Part shown: piece by piece, positions 33,401 to 48,400 of the stretch
How positions within the stretch are numbered: position 1 is the first letter of the stretch
Layout of the letters: each line of letters starts with the position of its first letter
DNA from: Fratercula arctica
Lineage: Eukaryota > Chordata > Aves > Charadriiformes > Alcidae
Reading direction: 5' to 3'
NCBI GenBank assembly: GCA_947846985.1
Contig: CANTUZ010000001.1
Coordinates: 31,644,727 to 31,708,726 of the forward strand
DNA length: 64,000 nucleotides
Made by a program: the position numbers and the translations under genes
The notes under the pieces: generated by a model
Databases searched by the model: none
Told to the model about the DNA's origin: nothing
The model's input: the letters and a program-made list of their open reading frames with translations, nothing else

Positions 33401-36400
33401 ATGTGACTTGCTTGACGCCGCACATAAGAATGGCAGATACAGGAATCCAACAGCTTATTCTCAGTCTATCCTACTGTGTCACACTACTCCATGGTCTTCA
33501 TCCTGAAACATTCTGAAGTTCATGGCATATTATGGGTTGCTCATACCCACTACTACTTTACAGTCACCTTTAGGGTGTAACATAGCAAGTGTTTAAAAGC
33601 AGTTCAACGCTGCTTTGTGCGACAGAAGAAAAAGATTATTCTATGGAATCTGGAGGAAAACAAAATCTAAGTAGGAAAACAAAACTACTCCAGTACGGAA
33701 TTTAATTGTAACAGTAGAGATGACCAACAATCTTTAAAGTTACAGTACTCTTGTTGAACTAGAAGATTAAAAAATAACAGTAATTTGAAATAAAGTTCTG
33801 TAAGTGATCTTAACACAATGTATGTTGAGATAATTGGCACCAACTCAGCAAATACTATCACCTGTTGAAGTGCCACCTCAGTTGCTTCAATATCTGCAGC
33901 ATTCTTGGATTTTCACAAAAAGTAAAAGGCTCAGTTCTGTTCAGCTTGTGAGACACATCCAGCCTACACCCAAAAGTGGGATAAGAGTAGCTTCACTGCT
34001 TTAACATGTTTAGTGCATAGTGTAGGCAACATAAAAGAAAACAAACTATAAATAAAGAGGCACATAAGTTCTTAAACTAGAGCTGGAGGGGGGAAAAGAG
34101 ATGGGACTTGTCTTCAAGATGCTACTCCCCCTCTCCCCTACTGCAAGAGATTAATAAAGATATTACAAGGAAGGGAAGCAAGGGAAAGGGAGAAGTTTGT
34201 AAGACAAAGGAAGGAAATAAGTACCTGTAATTTGTCAGAGACAAAGCAGAAAGTTTGTGTGCACATGCGAACAGGTTATGCTGTTAGCACATTCCAGTGA
34301 TAAGTTATATACATCAAGACTATAAAAAGTATGTGGAAAAGACAAAAGCCTATTAGATCCCAGGAGCGAAAGGTAGAAGTTGATTGTGGGGGTTTCTCCC
34401 CGAGGGCGAGCAGAGTGTCAACAGTCTTTCGAATGTGACGAATATCCGACTGCAGGATGTCATACGGAGAGCAGAGGTCAGCCTATCCCGAAGGGCAGCC
34501 ATTAGAACAGAAAAAAACAGTGCATAAAATTAAAAATACAAAAATAGAAATATATTGATAAATAAATTATCACAATATTCTAGCATAAACATGTAGGAAT
34601 AGTTTCTTCCTAGTATTGCCTTAGTCACTAGCACCCCAGCTTGCTTTATTTTCTCTAAATACTGAAGCTATCTTATAATATCAGAATATTAAGATAAAAG
34701 AACTCAGGCCTTCAAATCCTTCCAAAATTATGCCCAGATTCACAAGGGTGAGGACATGCATGTGATCCACTTATTCCAATGAGATCCGCACACCTTTGTC
34801 CATCTGGGCCTTACTCAAATGCTTCAATGGAACCAGTTGTAAAAATCTAACTTATACAATAGCAAACAGTGGGTTAGAAAGCTGTTAAAAGCACAAGCAG
34901 CAGCAATATAAAGTCTCAAGAAAAAGTACTTAAAGAAATTTTTGTAAGTATGCAAAATTCTCTAACATAATAATGTAAAACTTGGTGTTCAAATATAATC
35001 TTAAATGATACCCTGGGACTGAAATGTAAAGTCAATGTAGCACTAACTATACTTAATTTTAATAAAGCTTCTAAAGTGAAGAATTTGACGCTGAATTCCT
35101 TAGGTAGCATTTTGAAAGTTATTAGCAAATTAGATACCCATACTTTTTTTGGAAAGTATCAGTGACTTCGTGTAGCAATTCACTCTAGACTAGCTATACA
35201 AAATGAAGTATAATAGGTAATAATAATAATATCAATATGCATACACAATATTTAACATTAAAATCAAACCCAGCAACAACTAGTACTTTCAAAATGCAAA
35301 TGGAGTTATACCATTTTACACTGCAAATGAGGCCTTACTATCAACAAAAATGGTAAATACTAATGGAATAAAATTATACGTAGTAGGAAAATGATCCCCA
35401 GTTTCAGATGTGTTTCTTTAGTAGCTTTCCAGTTTCACTTGTTTAATGAACTGACAGCGCACCCAATAAATGAAGACACAGAAGTTCAGATGTCTGTCTT
35501 CTGTTAGTGTAAAGTTTCAAGGCATAGTTGGCAAGAAATTAAACTTTAATATATTTAAAAGGCCCTTCTATCCTGAAAAGGAACTAGTGAAACTAGAAGT
35601 CAGAACTGTCATTCCTACACAAAGAAAAAAGTGACACACTTTATTTTTTTTTTCCTCCCTTTTTCTTTTTTCCTTTTGGCTTGCCATGCCTGGTTCTAGC
35701 TTCAACAGGAGTTAAAAGCTGCAAAATTTTAATTTTGTTGCTTAGACCAGCAGATATACAGAGTAGGAAAAAAAAACTCTGCCTAGCAGCAACATTGCCA
35801 TTTTTACAGTCATTTTTCAGATTTTTTGAACTCAAAATTCTAGTGCAGTAATAAACTTCAATACCATTTTATTTGGCTTTTTCTAAAGGATGAAAGCTCG
35901 CAGACAAAACAAAATATGCTGTTGTTGTTTAAAAATGGGACAGGACTAGTACTGCATTCAAGAACCTCTACATCCACAAGCTGCTTACAGAAAACCTAAT
36001 TTTAGGGCAAAGAAACATCACGACTATCAACTATATAATATATTACACTTTTACCAATGACACCAATAAACCCGCAAATGCTGGATTAATTTTAAAATAG
36101 CATACAAGACTCAATTCCTACTTGTTGCAAATATATCCCAAAAATAATTAACTGAGATACACTGAACTTAAATTTACATTAAAAAAAAGAGTGATAGAAC
36201 TTTAAAACAAGGACTTTTTTTTAAAAGATTTTTGGCCAAAACCCCCCACCTAACAGTCCCTACTGCAGTCAAATGGAGAAGGAAGCAATTTCAGATTTAG
36301 AGAATGAAAGCTGGTAATAGGTTGAATTTTTACAGAGGCTGAGGAACTTGCTAACCAGAGAGGAAGATACTAAGCAGTGTACAAGAGAAGCCAAAGCGTA

Positions 36401-39400
36401 CAAAACCAGCCAACACATGCAGAAGAAACTTCCTGTGGGAACCGCCATGCTGTGCTTTATTGAAATTCAGTGAAACCTGGGGAAACCTGAGAAACGTCTG
36501 ATCACTTCTGCTTATTTTTGTGTGTTCTGTGACAATAGATAATTTGGTGTTACGTGCACGCCTTATTAAGTAAAATGTTTATGTATGTATTTTAAACTCC
36601 TGTAACGTAACTTTTCAGTAACGGTGAACGTATTTCCACTTAAGTTACCAGAATTTTACAGCAGCTGTGAAATGAAAATACCAGACTAAAACATGACATC
36701 GTGAAATAGTGAAAAAGTATATGACCTTCACCCAAAGTCTCAAAGACAACCACCCACCCACCCATCACCAGCACTGCCCTTCTCATTTAGGAGACTGAAA
36801 TTATTAACTAGCAAGAACCAGAGAGATACATATAGGTAAGCATTCCATTCATGGACTGATTTGTTATATCTATGAAGCTACACGATTAAATCATACAGCT
36901 GCCAAAATCATGCACGCAGAATAAACACGGTAAGACAGGAGTGGAAGGACAGAAGCATTACCAGCTGTTTGTGTGCACAAACCACCCTCATTCGACATGC
37001 TCCTGCAGTGACTGTGAGAACAGAGCATTTCACAACCGACCTCCTCAAATTTTGACCCTGGCAAAAAAAAGTCAAGGGCCAGTTTGCAGAAGTGCATTAA
37101 AGAATGACGTCTGTAGTGCATATGCACTATGCCCAAAACACAAATGAAAGGAATCTCAGAATTATGCTTTCAGCACTCTAATTGGCAACATACTGAAGCA
37201 CTTAACTCCATACTGTAGGCCAAATAGTGTCCATTACCGAGCACAGAGCAAAAGGGAGGAGAAAGGAGTCATACCTGATAAAACTTACTGCAACTTCATG
37301 GATGTCTCATGATGAAACTATGGAGAAGTAACTGATTACGTGAAATGATCAGAAAACAAGTGTAACTGGCAATGAAAATATACCTTGCGTTAAACTGAGA
37401 AACATGATTACCCATTGAACAACTAATAGGTGGACAGAAGATAAAGCACTTGACGTTCTCTGCTTGGTTGCTTCTTTTATTTTGCTCTGTCAGGTTGAGC
37501 ACACAAAAGCCTCCTGTTTTTTTCCGTTTGTTTTACTTAATTAGCAATTCGTACACTAACACAGATCATATTGGTTTTTAGAATAATTTTGGCTGATGTT
37601 GCAACATAGTGGAATTAGTTTACAAAAGGAGGAGGCAAGATGCAGTAACAGCTCCCTGTTTGCAGGACTCAAAAGTCACAGGAAGGGGCGCGTTTTGTAA
37701 TCTGAATCTTCATATGCTGACTTGAGATCAAAAAAGCCATTTCTTAGAATCACTCCTTTCTGTTCAGTATGTGTACACCAAGTAGCTGACTGAAAATCTG
37801 AGAGACGTGTCCAAAGTCTTTCATTCCCACCTGAGAAAAACTTGTCCCACTAAACCCTGCTGCACCACTCCTGACATGCTGGAACACAGAAGCTCCATAA
37901 ACCTGCTGTAACAACTGGCTCTGAAAGATTTAATGTTATCACTATCTTTTATCAACAGAAATTACCATTCTTTATCATGATAACTCACGTCTATCTTTTT
38001 TTCAAGCTATGTGAAGATTGTCAAGGTGTATCTGTGTGTGTGGGGAAAGTATTTATTTCCTTTTTTTTAAAAATAACTCTATACGATTTCTCTGACCTGA
38101 AGAGGCCCCATAAAGGGCCAAAAGATCCTCAGGTGTCCAAACTGTTAAGATACTATACTAGTGTAAATTGCAGATTATACAAACTAATTTCTGTCTCTGT
38201 AGAAATACAACTTCTGCATTTTGGCTCACAAACATTGAAAATACTTTGTTGAATTTCTTTTTTGACAAAATGCTTAGAAGGTCCTACTTCCAATATGCCA
38301 TATTTGTTCATAATTGAGAACTAGAAGAAATGCAGTCCAAAACTTGGAACTTTTGCCTTTCACATAACACATTGCATTCGTTTTGCTTTGTTTTGGTCTA
38401 AATCTCACTTACAATGAAGTATCATTCGACCCACCACGAATCAGTTTTACAGGAATATTTGTTATCATTCACAGGAATATTTGTTAACATTACTGACAGT
38501 GCATAAGAAAAAAAATGCTCTGTAATACCAATTAACCAAGAGTAACAACTACCAAGAATGAAAGCCAAAGCTTAAGTTATTGATTTGCAGATTAAAATGG
38601 CAAAGTCGTCTACTTTGCTGCTAGTATGAATACTGATTCATGTGGTAACTGACAAGTTGAAGAAATGTATGTGAATATTTTTGTTTTTATTTACATATGT
38701 TGTTACCGGTTTCATGAAAGACCAGTTGAAACCAAAATACTTCCATAACTTCACAAACATACTCATGTGATAATAAATGAGACTCTCCTGATCATTTTTA
38801 ATACCTCTGGAATGAGATGCCAGTAAGAAGAGTAAAACTCCATTAGAACTGGTACATTTGACACTTTGGAGGCCACACTTAAACACAAAGAGAAATAAAC
38901 CCAAAAAATATCTGTATGTTTTTAAACTCAGAAAGCGTGAAAGGGTGGGTGTGATATAGGTGGACAAGCATTACAGGTGGTGTCGGTAGTGGCTTCATGT
39001 GACATTAACAATCTACTCCAGTGAATGGCACCACTGAAGTACTGCGCGTCATTCTGAAAAATGCAGTAGGACAGGCATCTCCTGCCTATCACACATCTAC
39101 TGCCACTTGCTTATTCAATCTGTATCAGCCAAAAATTAGGAGTGTTTGTCATTCGATAGCTATTACAGAGGAGATTAGGCAATTTGACAATTTTTAGTTA
39201 ACAGTGTAAAATAAAGTCGTCTTTTGTACTTTTCTAGATGACAAAGATTTTACGTTTTCTGTCATCTATCTCCTGAGGGGCATAACAAAGACATTTTCTG
39301 AATCGTCAGGCTTTCAGATGCTTACCTGCCACCATCCCTTTCTCACACCAAACAAAAATTTAGTTTCGTCTAAAAAAAATTATCATTTACACAGATCTCT

Positions 39401-42400
39401 GATACCCTGGAATAAAAAAAGTCTCTACAGGAAAAGTTAGTGTCAAAACTGGACAGAAGTTGCTTGTCTGACAATCCTCACACTTCTGATAGCCTCCCGG
39501 TGCAATAAGAGCCTTGCTATTTAGTTTCTCATTTAAGGGTCAGAACTACACGCTTAAAACATCCTTTCTGCACATGACCAAGAGCATCATATGGCCATTA
39601 AAAGAAAACTATTTCAACATGGCACCCATCGTACTGAAATTCTTATCTGGCAGGTAATGGCTTTCTGACGTCAAGAGGCACACAATTCCAGAATCATCTA
39701 CATACCAGGTCATACTAAAGAGATGCTCACGTTCCTGAATTTTCTATTTGCGATTTTTTGGTCAAGGCACCAACTCCTGATGCTTATCGTGACAGATTTG
39801 GATATGGATACCAACTGCATTTTTCTACACTTGGATGAAGTTTCCCACATTCATTCTGGGGAAAGCAATTTTGACTGAAGAACTGAATGCTGAAAGCCAC
39901 AGAAGTAAGAGACCCTGCACATCAGCACAACACAGTAATTACTTTGCTATTTTCTTGTTTTCATTTTACATGATTTGACAGGAGATTATTCTAAACCTCT
40001 GGAGCTCAGGGAATAGCATGTACTCTATTCCATAAATAACTGAAATCAAACCTCCAGGAACTATGACAATTTAAAATCCTTAAAAAAACCCCATACAGCA
40101 GAATTTCAAGTTAATTCTCAGGAACCAAACGTGGACCTAAGTATCACAGAAAAGCCTAATACTTGTGGGGATTAGGATCCATAAGTGTAACCTATCACTT
40201 ACCCATGAGATGCTTGTTTTAAAAAAAGGAAATAATTCACTGCATTCCTTTTACTGGTTTGTCCAGAGGTAGTTGGGTAATGTACAACTCATCAACCTGA
40301 AGCAGCATTAAACACACCATCTGTAGTTCTTTAAAAACTTTGACAGTTAACTGTCATACTTGCTATCATACAACTTTGTATTCTTAATACACGTCCCTCC
40401 AACATGCAGCAAAGTTCTATTACAGTTCTGCAACACAATGGATTTTCACAATATATAGCAAATATATCCATTTGCACATTACCGGCAGCTAACCAAAAGA
40501 AGATCCTCAGAGTACTTCAAGTTATCATAGATTTACAACTGGAAACCATTCATTTAATGTTTAAGTGAATAAGCTTTTCCCCCCTCAAGAGAAGTTAACA
40601 CTTATTTATGTTCATAAGCATGGTTAGTTTATAAATCAGACTGGTAAAATCCGGCCTTGTGCTTAATGCTCTGTGCAACTCTGCAACAAATATACTCTAA
40701 TAAAATTTTAAAAAATCATAAAAAAATCCTTAAAAAGAATCTACACTAATTTCAGTGGAAGCATTAAAGAATAAATATAATAATAATAATAAATATGTAA
40801 AAACGTCTATTCATAGAAAACAAAGAGGTATTCTTACAGAAACCTAAAATAAAAAAAAACCTCGGAGCAAAGGCTCAGCTTACCCATCTGTAATATAGCA
40901 CTGCACGGATCTTTGTAAATTTTTCTGGTTTATTTCCATTTCCGAAAGATCTCTTGACAACAATGAAAACAGCTCTTGGCCTTTCCTTTCCCAACAGGCC
41001 ACATCCAGAAAAACCTGACTTGCATTCTAATTCACTGCATAATTTATGATGCATGAGAAGACAATGAATTTTGGGGCAGCCTAAGAAACGCTCCATGTCT
41101 ACAAGCCCACAGCACTGAGATTTTGATCTTCTCTGAAGTGAAATGTTACCTTTAATATGAAATCATTCTAACATAGTAAATGAGGTAATTACAGGAACTA
41201 AATCAACCGTTACAACTTAGAGGCCCAGCCTATAACACTAAATTCTCAAATTACATTTATGGTTGGAGTTGTAAGGTAAGTGTCTCCCCCTCAAAATTCC
41301 TACAAATACTAAAAATGAACTGTTACTTTTTCTGTCCTCCAAATCAAGTCCTAAAATATAGATAAAATATAAAGAATTCAAACTGGAATTCTTTCCCAGT
41401 GTGAAATCTTTGCATTACCATCGGCTTCCCAAGGGGGTGGTGAGGGAAATACACCCAAAACATCCTCTTGTTTCAGCATTCTTGAAACACGTACTAAAAA
41501 GAACTCAAGTCTTAATTATATTGTCATATGTAGGCAACAACACAGCGAAAATACATCATGCAATTTTCATGTCAGATTAAAAAGACCTTGTATAACATTT
41601 TTACCTTCTTTTGAGGGTCATGTATTTGAAATTAACTTTCTCTGAATAGGTAACAGGAAACAGCAGCCACTGCAATTTCCCTATTTCCAACTACTGAAAC
41701 ACTTACACGTACGTTACAGAACAACTTCACTCATATGTACATTCCATACTTTACACACAATGGCTTTCTTCACATCACAGCAGAAGTGTTTCAGTACAAG
41801 AGATGAGTGTGTTACTATTCACTTTTATAATGCATACTATAGAGTACTTAATATTGTATAAAAAGGAAAATTAATAATTAAAAAGAATGACGTCCATATT
41901 CTAAAAGCACTAGGTAAAAATTCAGTTATGTTATATAACAAAAAAAACTGCAAACTTTTGCTCAATTACACATTACTTAATTACCACATTCCTTATTTAT
42001 TTTCCGTGGCAAAGATAAGGAGGTATTGAGAATAATAATAAATCACTAATTTAAGACAAAAGTTGCAATTCTTAAGTGTTATGACTTAAACACACTAAAG
42101 TAGTATTAAATCACATCATTTAAATATTTTTTTTAATGATATGTCTTTATAGCTGAAAAACTGTAGTTCATAAAGTTATCCTTCAGCTTTCAAGTAATTA
42201 ATGTGTTTTGCATTTCTGATCATCTCTAAATGACAGACTTAATTAAATTACCTCTGGGATCCCCAGTTTTCTACACGCATCCAGAAAGTTTTCCACGTTT
42301 CTCCTGCATTTGGCCATGCTAAGTTTAGGCTGTAGAAACAAGAAAAAAATAGTTTATGGCAAAAGAAGTCAATAACATTCATTCAGTTAATAAATTCAGC

Positions 42401-45400
42401 TATTGCATTGCTCTTGTACTGATGCACTACTTCCATATTTCTCCTGAAAACAGTGCATAAAATTCTGCTCAAATTTTTTTTTCCTACTGCTCTAAAAACA
42501 TCATGCCTACGAATATGATCTGAGTACTTAAGTTGTGGATGCCATGTGCTGTTACTTAGTTATTAAGGTCAACACCACATTTAGGTCTCTACTTGTTCAA
42601 ATCCAGCTTGTGAGGTACTAAAACCTGCCTCTTCCAATGATTTGTGATAGACAACATTGATTTTCTGGACAGCAAGTAAACCGATGAAGGATTTTCAACA
42701 TACATCATGGGGAATAGCCTTAACTGTAATTAAGAGGCTCTTACTTTTTAAACATTTTATGTACTCACAAATGTATAGCAAGTATACACATTTTTAATGT
42801 CTCTGAAGAAGAAAGTTCCTGTTTCTGTAGAATTTCAAATACTTGCACTATTTCACTCAGGACTATTCACCAAATTGTTACAAAAAATACCATGTTACAA
42901 AAGCGCCCCCAACAACTCACTATTTCACTTTTTCAATGCAAGATGTTAAACAATGGTAATTCCTGAATATCCACTTAAACCAAGAATTCACTATAGTAGC
43001 AGGGACTTTAAAGAAATAATTTTCTAGGCTAAAGTAATTTGATGGCTGTTTCAAGTGAGAGAACATCATAAATATAAAGTTGAAACAAAATGAAAATGGA
43101 TTTTAAATATTTGCTTTTTGTTATAGAAAACACCTTAAGACTTCTACCCTTTTAAACAAAAAAACACAAAACAACAAAACAGGATAGCAATGTCGTATTT
43201 TTACCAAAGACAGAAGTAATTTAAAACCATGCCACTGTAAAATAAACTCCACTAGACCATCTGAGAAATTGTCTTTTTCTTAATATATGTCTTCTTGGAA
43301 TTTTTTATAGGTTGGTTCTGAAATCCACATGCTATTCTCAGAATCAAGTATCAGGCTGTACATGGAAAATATTTATCCATACGTACAGGAAAATATTTAT
43401 CAATACGTACATTACAATAACAACAAAAAAGGCAGAATCTAAAAACATACAAAACCACTTCAGAATCAGCAGACTGGTATCAAAAATCTGGAACAAAGAT
43501 CTGATCAAGAAAAGGACACCAATAAACAGAGAAAATATTAAGAAAATTATGATTCAAGGAGTGCGCACATGCAAATTACATAAATTTTATGTCCCCAAAT
43601 ATTCAGGTCCCTAGGTTCGGCAAGCCAATATTGAACTACCACAGTGCACATTTTTATTCTATTCTGTCTGCAGGTAAAAAGAATAATTTCTACATTTAAC
43701 CCAACAGGAAGAATATGCAAATAGGTGCTGTAAGTGCTTTAGTTCCATGACATCTGCTAAGTCAGACATTGCTAAAGTTAACCTCATATTTCTTCAACCA
43801 ACAAACAAGGGGCTAATTTTCTTTATAAAAGGGTCCTACCTATAATAAAATCTTGTAAACATAGAATTTCATAGCGTACTGAACAAAAAGGCCATTATGA
43901 AAACGATGTGATCTGTTGCTAGATCAGAGAGAGGGAGGATAATTACATATATAGACACACATATACACACTATATGTATTACATAAAAATTAATGAACAT
44001 TTGAATTTATAATAATGTAAATGTTGCCCCTAACAGCAAAGAACATTAACTGAATAGCAACCTGGCTGATGTAACCAAATATCATTTGGCAATAAACCAG
44101 TAATTTTTTAAACATTCTCCCCCCCCTCAAAGTAACAAGAAACATTCAACTTACTACTGCTGGTGAAGGTACATGAATACTTCCTACAGACCGAGGACGA
44201 ACGTGATTTACTAAATGGCAGAGAACTACACCATCCATCAGAGCAGATCCCAAGTCTTCAGGCAAGCAAATCTTTAGCCTTGTTTCAATGTTCTGCAAAT
44301 GAAGAACACATACACACTTTAATATGGAAATGGATGAAGGGGAAAAGAAGGGGATATATATCCTCACCTTCTCCCATGCTGCAGACACACAGTTTTGGAG
44401 TTCTGTTTTACCAAGAAACATGCTACCTTTATACCACTAATTCTTTAAAAACTAAGAACGAACCCACTCTACTCTATGTTGGTCACTGAATTATGTAAAC
44501 TCCTTTAAAAGAACTCAACACTTCAAATGCTGCTGTCACAATATGCATTTATTTTTATATATACACATAAAACCACATATGCATGCAATTAGCCATGGGA
44601 TAGCACTACATGTGGCTCCTTTTCACCATTCCCTCAAGTCTTCAACTTGCACATCTCAAGTTTTCTTTATCATCAGCACTTTGAATCAGAACTACATTGT
44701 GTTAATAACTGTACAAGTGGACAGTAAAAGGCAATCTTTCTCTAGCAGCCTAAAAATTACTTAGGAAGTATTAGGGTGATCAGAAAGGCATGGCAAAACA
44801 TTGAGATTTAGAAAAGAATTTTTGCACACTTGTAAAGTAAAACCAACGTCCCACTGAAAAGAATTTGATACTGCAAAATAAAATACTTTGAAAACATTTG
44901 AGAATTTTCCAGGAAAAAACTCCTACAATAAAATTGTTGCATATGATGAGTTTCCTAAATTGTGCTCCGATCTTGAAAACATCCCAATGCTATACTTTGA
45001 GATAACTCTTAGATTAACTCTCAGAGATAATTACTTCCATTAGCTTAAAATGGATATTTCCTATTCCTAGTCGAATCTCCTTAAAGTCATTATTCTCCAT
45101 TAATACATTGCCCTCAATCCATGCTGGGTGTTCTAGATGAAAATAGATTATTCTCTTTAGAATCAAAGGAGAACGTAGGTTGGAAGGGATTTCTGAAGGT
45201 CACCTCGTTTTACAAATTTGAAATGAGATCAGAGCCTTGGTTAGTTAAGCTCTGGATATCTGCAAGGAAGGAGATTCCAGGCAACCTTGTTCGGTGTTTC
45301 ACTATCCTTATTACAAAGAATTTTCTCCTTATAGCTACTTCAAATTTCTTTCTCTGCAATTTGTGACACTTCCCCTCATTCTTTGTGCATCTTTAAAAAG

Positions 45401-48400
45401 CCTGGCTTCATCTTCTCTATTACTACCCTTCAGGCAGCTGAGGACAGTCATATGGTATTCTCAGCACTCTTCTCCAAGCAAAAGAAATCCAGCTCTTAGC
45501 TGCTTCTTCATACATCCTTTGTTTGGGTGTCCTCACCATGAAATATCTTCCACTGAACTCACTCTGGAGTTTCATTATATTTTCCCTGTTTTCCTTTTAC
45601 TAGACATGCTACTCAAGTACTCACATGTATGGTCCCACAAGTGCCAAACAAGAGAGTGCATCATATGTACTAATATGTTTTGCTTTCACCTTGGATTAAT
45701 TCATATATTAGAAAACATTTTTGGTATATGAGATATGTACAGAAAGTTATACATTAAGAATACATTTGAGACTTTTTTTCCAAATCTGTTACAAACAGGT
45801 TTATATAAGTTAATGAGTTAAAAATTCCTTCTCTTAAGAAACTGATTTGCCTGTTGGGAGACTACTCAGTGTAAATCAGGGTGCTTTTTATTTTTTATGA
45901 GCACAGCACACCTACAACACTATTTCAATGCCAGTTCATGGTGTGAGACTCGATTTGATTAAAACTGAAGACTTCAAGAAGTGTATAAATTCTCCTTCAA
46001 TGTTGTCACCATTGAAGAACTACTCACTTTTTCAAAATCACCCATACTACAGCAGCAGACAATTTGTTCCACTTAGCATGTCAAAACTATTGAATATTTA
46101 GCCTTTGAGTGGCAAAAATCAATCAGTACTTCTTGCTAGACTCTATAGCTCAAAAGTAAGTGGTGAATCACTCTCGAAATGACAACTGTCTGAAGCAACC
46201 ATGGATGTATCCAAAATCAAATGGCCCAAATGGAGGAAAAAAAAGTGTATCCTTGAAGAAAAAGTTTTATGAAATGGAACAATTGCTGTAAAAACACACC
46301 ATTCTAAAGAAAAGGGGGGAATGTATGGAAGAAACACCCATGTTCTCACAATACATGGTTCAGGTGAAGTGGCTGAGCTAAAAGTAACTGTGCATTCAGA
46401 TTTCTAAATAAGGAACCTGAGTATTTTAACAGTTGTTCCTTCCTGTTTAGTGCCCAACTTGGTTAAAGCTTCAGGTTCTGTGGAGTCTCACTAAATTCTA
46501 ACATACCATGGAACAATTAAAAAGCAAAATATACCAACGGATATGTTTATTCAGTAAGCATGAACTTAATGACCTGTATGTTCCGGGCTATTTTCTTGTA
46601 CGGTACATAATGAGATGGTCTGGAGGTTGCTTCTCTCACTAAAGGACCCAGTATACCAGCGTAAACTTTATTAATTAAAAAAAATCTCACTATGTGCTTC
46701 CAAACAGGGCCAATCTTCCAGCTTCTATCACCACTATTTGGCTTGTAATCAAAGTTCTCACAAGAGACAACAGAACTTTCATTACAAGACACAATGCTTC
46801 AGGGTGAGGGCAAAGATGGATAGTGCATGGAGCTGAAGGTCAATAACACATTAAACCAGTATTACTGGTAATATCGAATAATAATACAGTGTAGAGAGAG
46901 TCTCATTAAGTTTCCGTGGCTGATATGGTGAGTAACCTTGTTCTACTTTTCACTGTGAGAATTAGCTGAAATAACGCACAAGGCACGAACCTTGTGGACA
47001 TTATTTTTATGAACAATTACTTGGGGACTAGCTACATACTTGTGGAAACTCTTAAAAGAAACATAAAAAGCTGCACTGACGCTGCTGACCAGACTATGCT
47101 CAGAAGAGCTACATTCTACTGCAGTTTATTACTGCTAATTCTGTTTTTTTTTTTTTTTTTCTCTATTACCAATAAGTCTATCTCATCTAATTCCTGCATC
47201 TTATCCTTTTGGCACCACCCAAATTTAGAATTGGTAGTATACAGCATTCAAACAACTACACTGAATCTTAACAAGATCTGTTCTGTTCAGAAATTCAGCA
47301 AGACAAAGTAAGATTAATTCAGACTTAAAGCAGGTGAGGGCCTGAGGTAAGAGAATGAAGTTCTAAAAGTCCTCATAGTTCTACATTAAACAACCCGCCT
47401 TTTAAACACTACTTGGTAAGGAGAAAAAAAGTGAATCCTCTTGCTTTAAAATTAAATATTACAAGACATGTTATTTAAAATAAATGAATAATTTTGGAAT
47501 TAGTCATTCCATGAAGCTAATGACATAAGAACAAATAATCTTGTAATTCAGTTGTGGTATCAAAGTCACCTACCACACTTTCAGGATTTTCATTGTGTTT
47601 AGGAGTGCAACCCTTCTGTTGGTAACATGATATAACTGGAAACCTTGACAGGTTCAGGCTCACAACATTCCTTGCAGCAAAGGCTGTCATCTTTTTTTTA
47701 GATGCAAATAGGTGTCACACAAATAGCACTACCTAGCTATTAGATGTGTGACACAGACACTATGCAACCACATGCAGCAATTTTTGCATCAGGCTCTACC
47801 TTCTATATTCAAGACAATATACGAGGACACCATTTTGTATATTCAGATCTTCAAGTGACGAAATACTCATTTCATGTCTAAGAAAGTTGTTTCAAGCATT
47901 AGTTATCTGCTTTTAAAAAAAATTTCTACCCTCAGCTTTAACTAATTTATTTCATTATGCCTTTTACTTGCTAGACTGAAGTTTTCTCCAGCTGGAAGAT
48001 AATAGTTTCTAAACCTCTCTACCTCTTAAGTGATCACTTCATCCTTTCTGATGAAATTAAAGAAATTCTTAACTCCACCAGTGCAAGGCATACTGCTTAA
48101 CTGTATGTCAATTCAGGTAACTCCCATTAAAATTTTGCATTTTTACAAAACTTTTTCTGAAGTACAGACATCTGACCGTGATAAAGCACTTCAGGAACAG
48201 TCTCATCCATGTGATTTGCAGAAGTAATATTGCCTCATTTAACCTTTTTAATACTCTCCTACTTAGACAACTTTCCCAAAGAAAAGTGAAAAAATACATT
48301 CCAGTAGCACAAGTCAATTCTCCCAACACATACCTCACGCAGCTGTTCCACAAGCTCTCTTTCTTCTCTCATCTGCTCCATTTTCCTTCGAATTGTAAAT

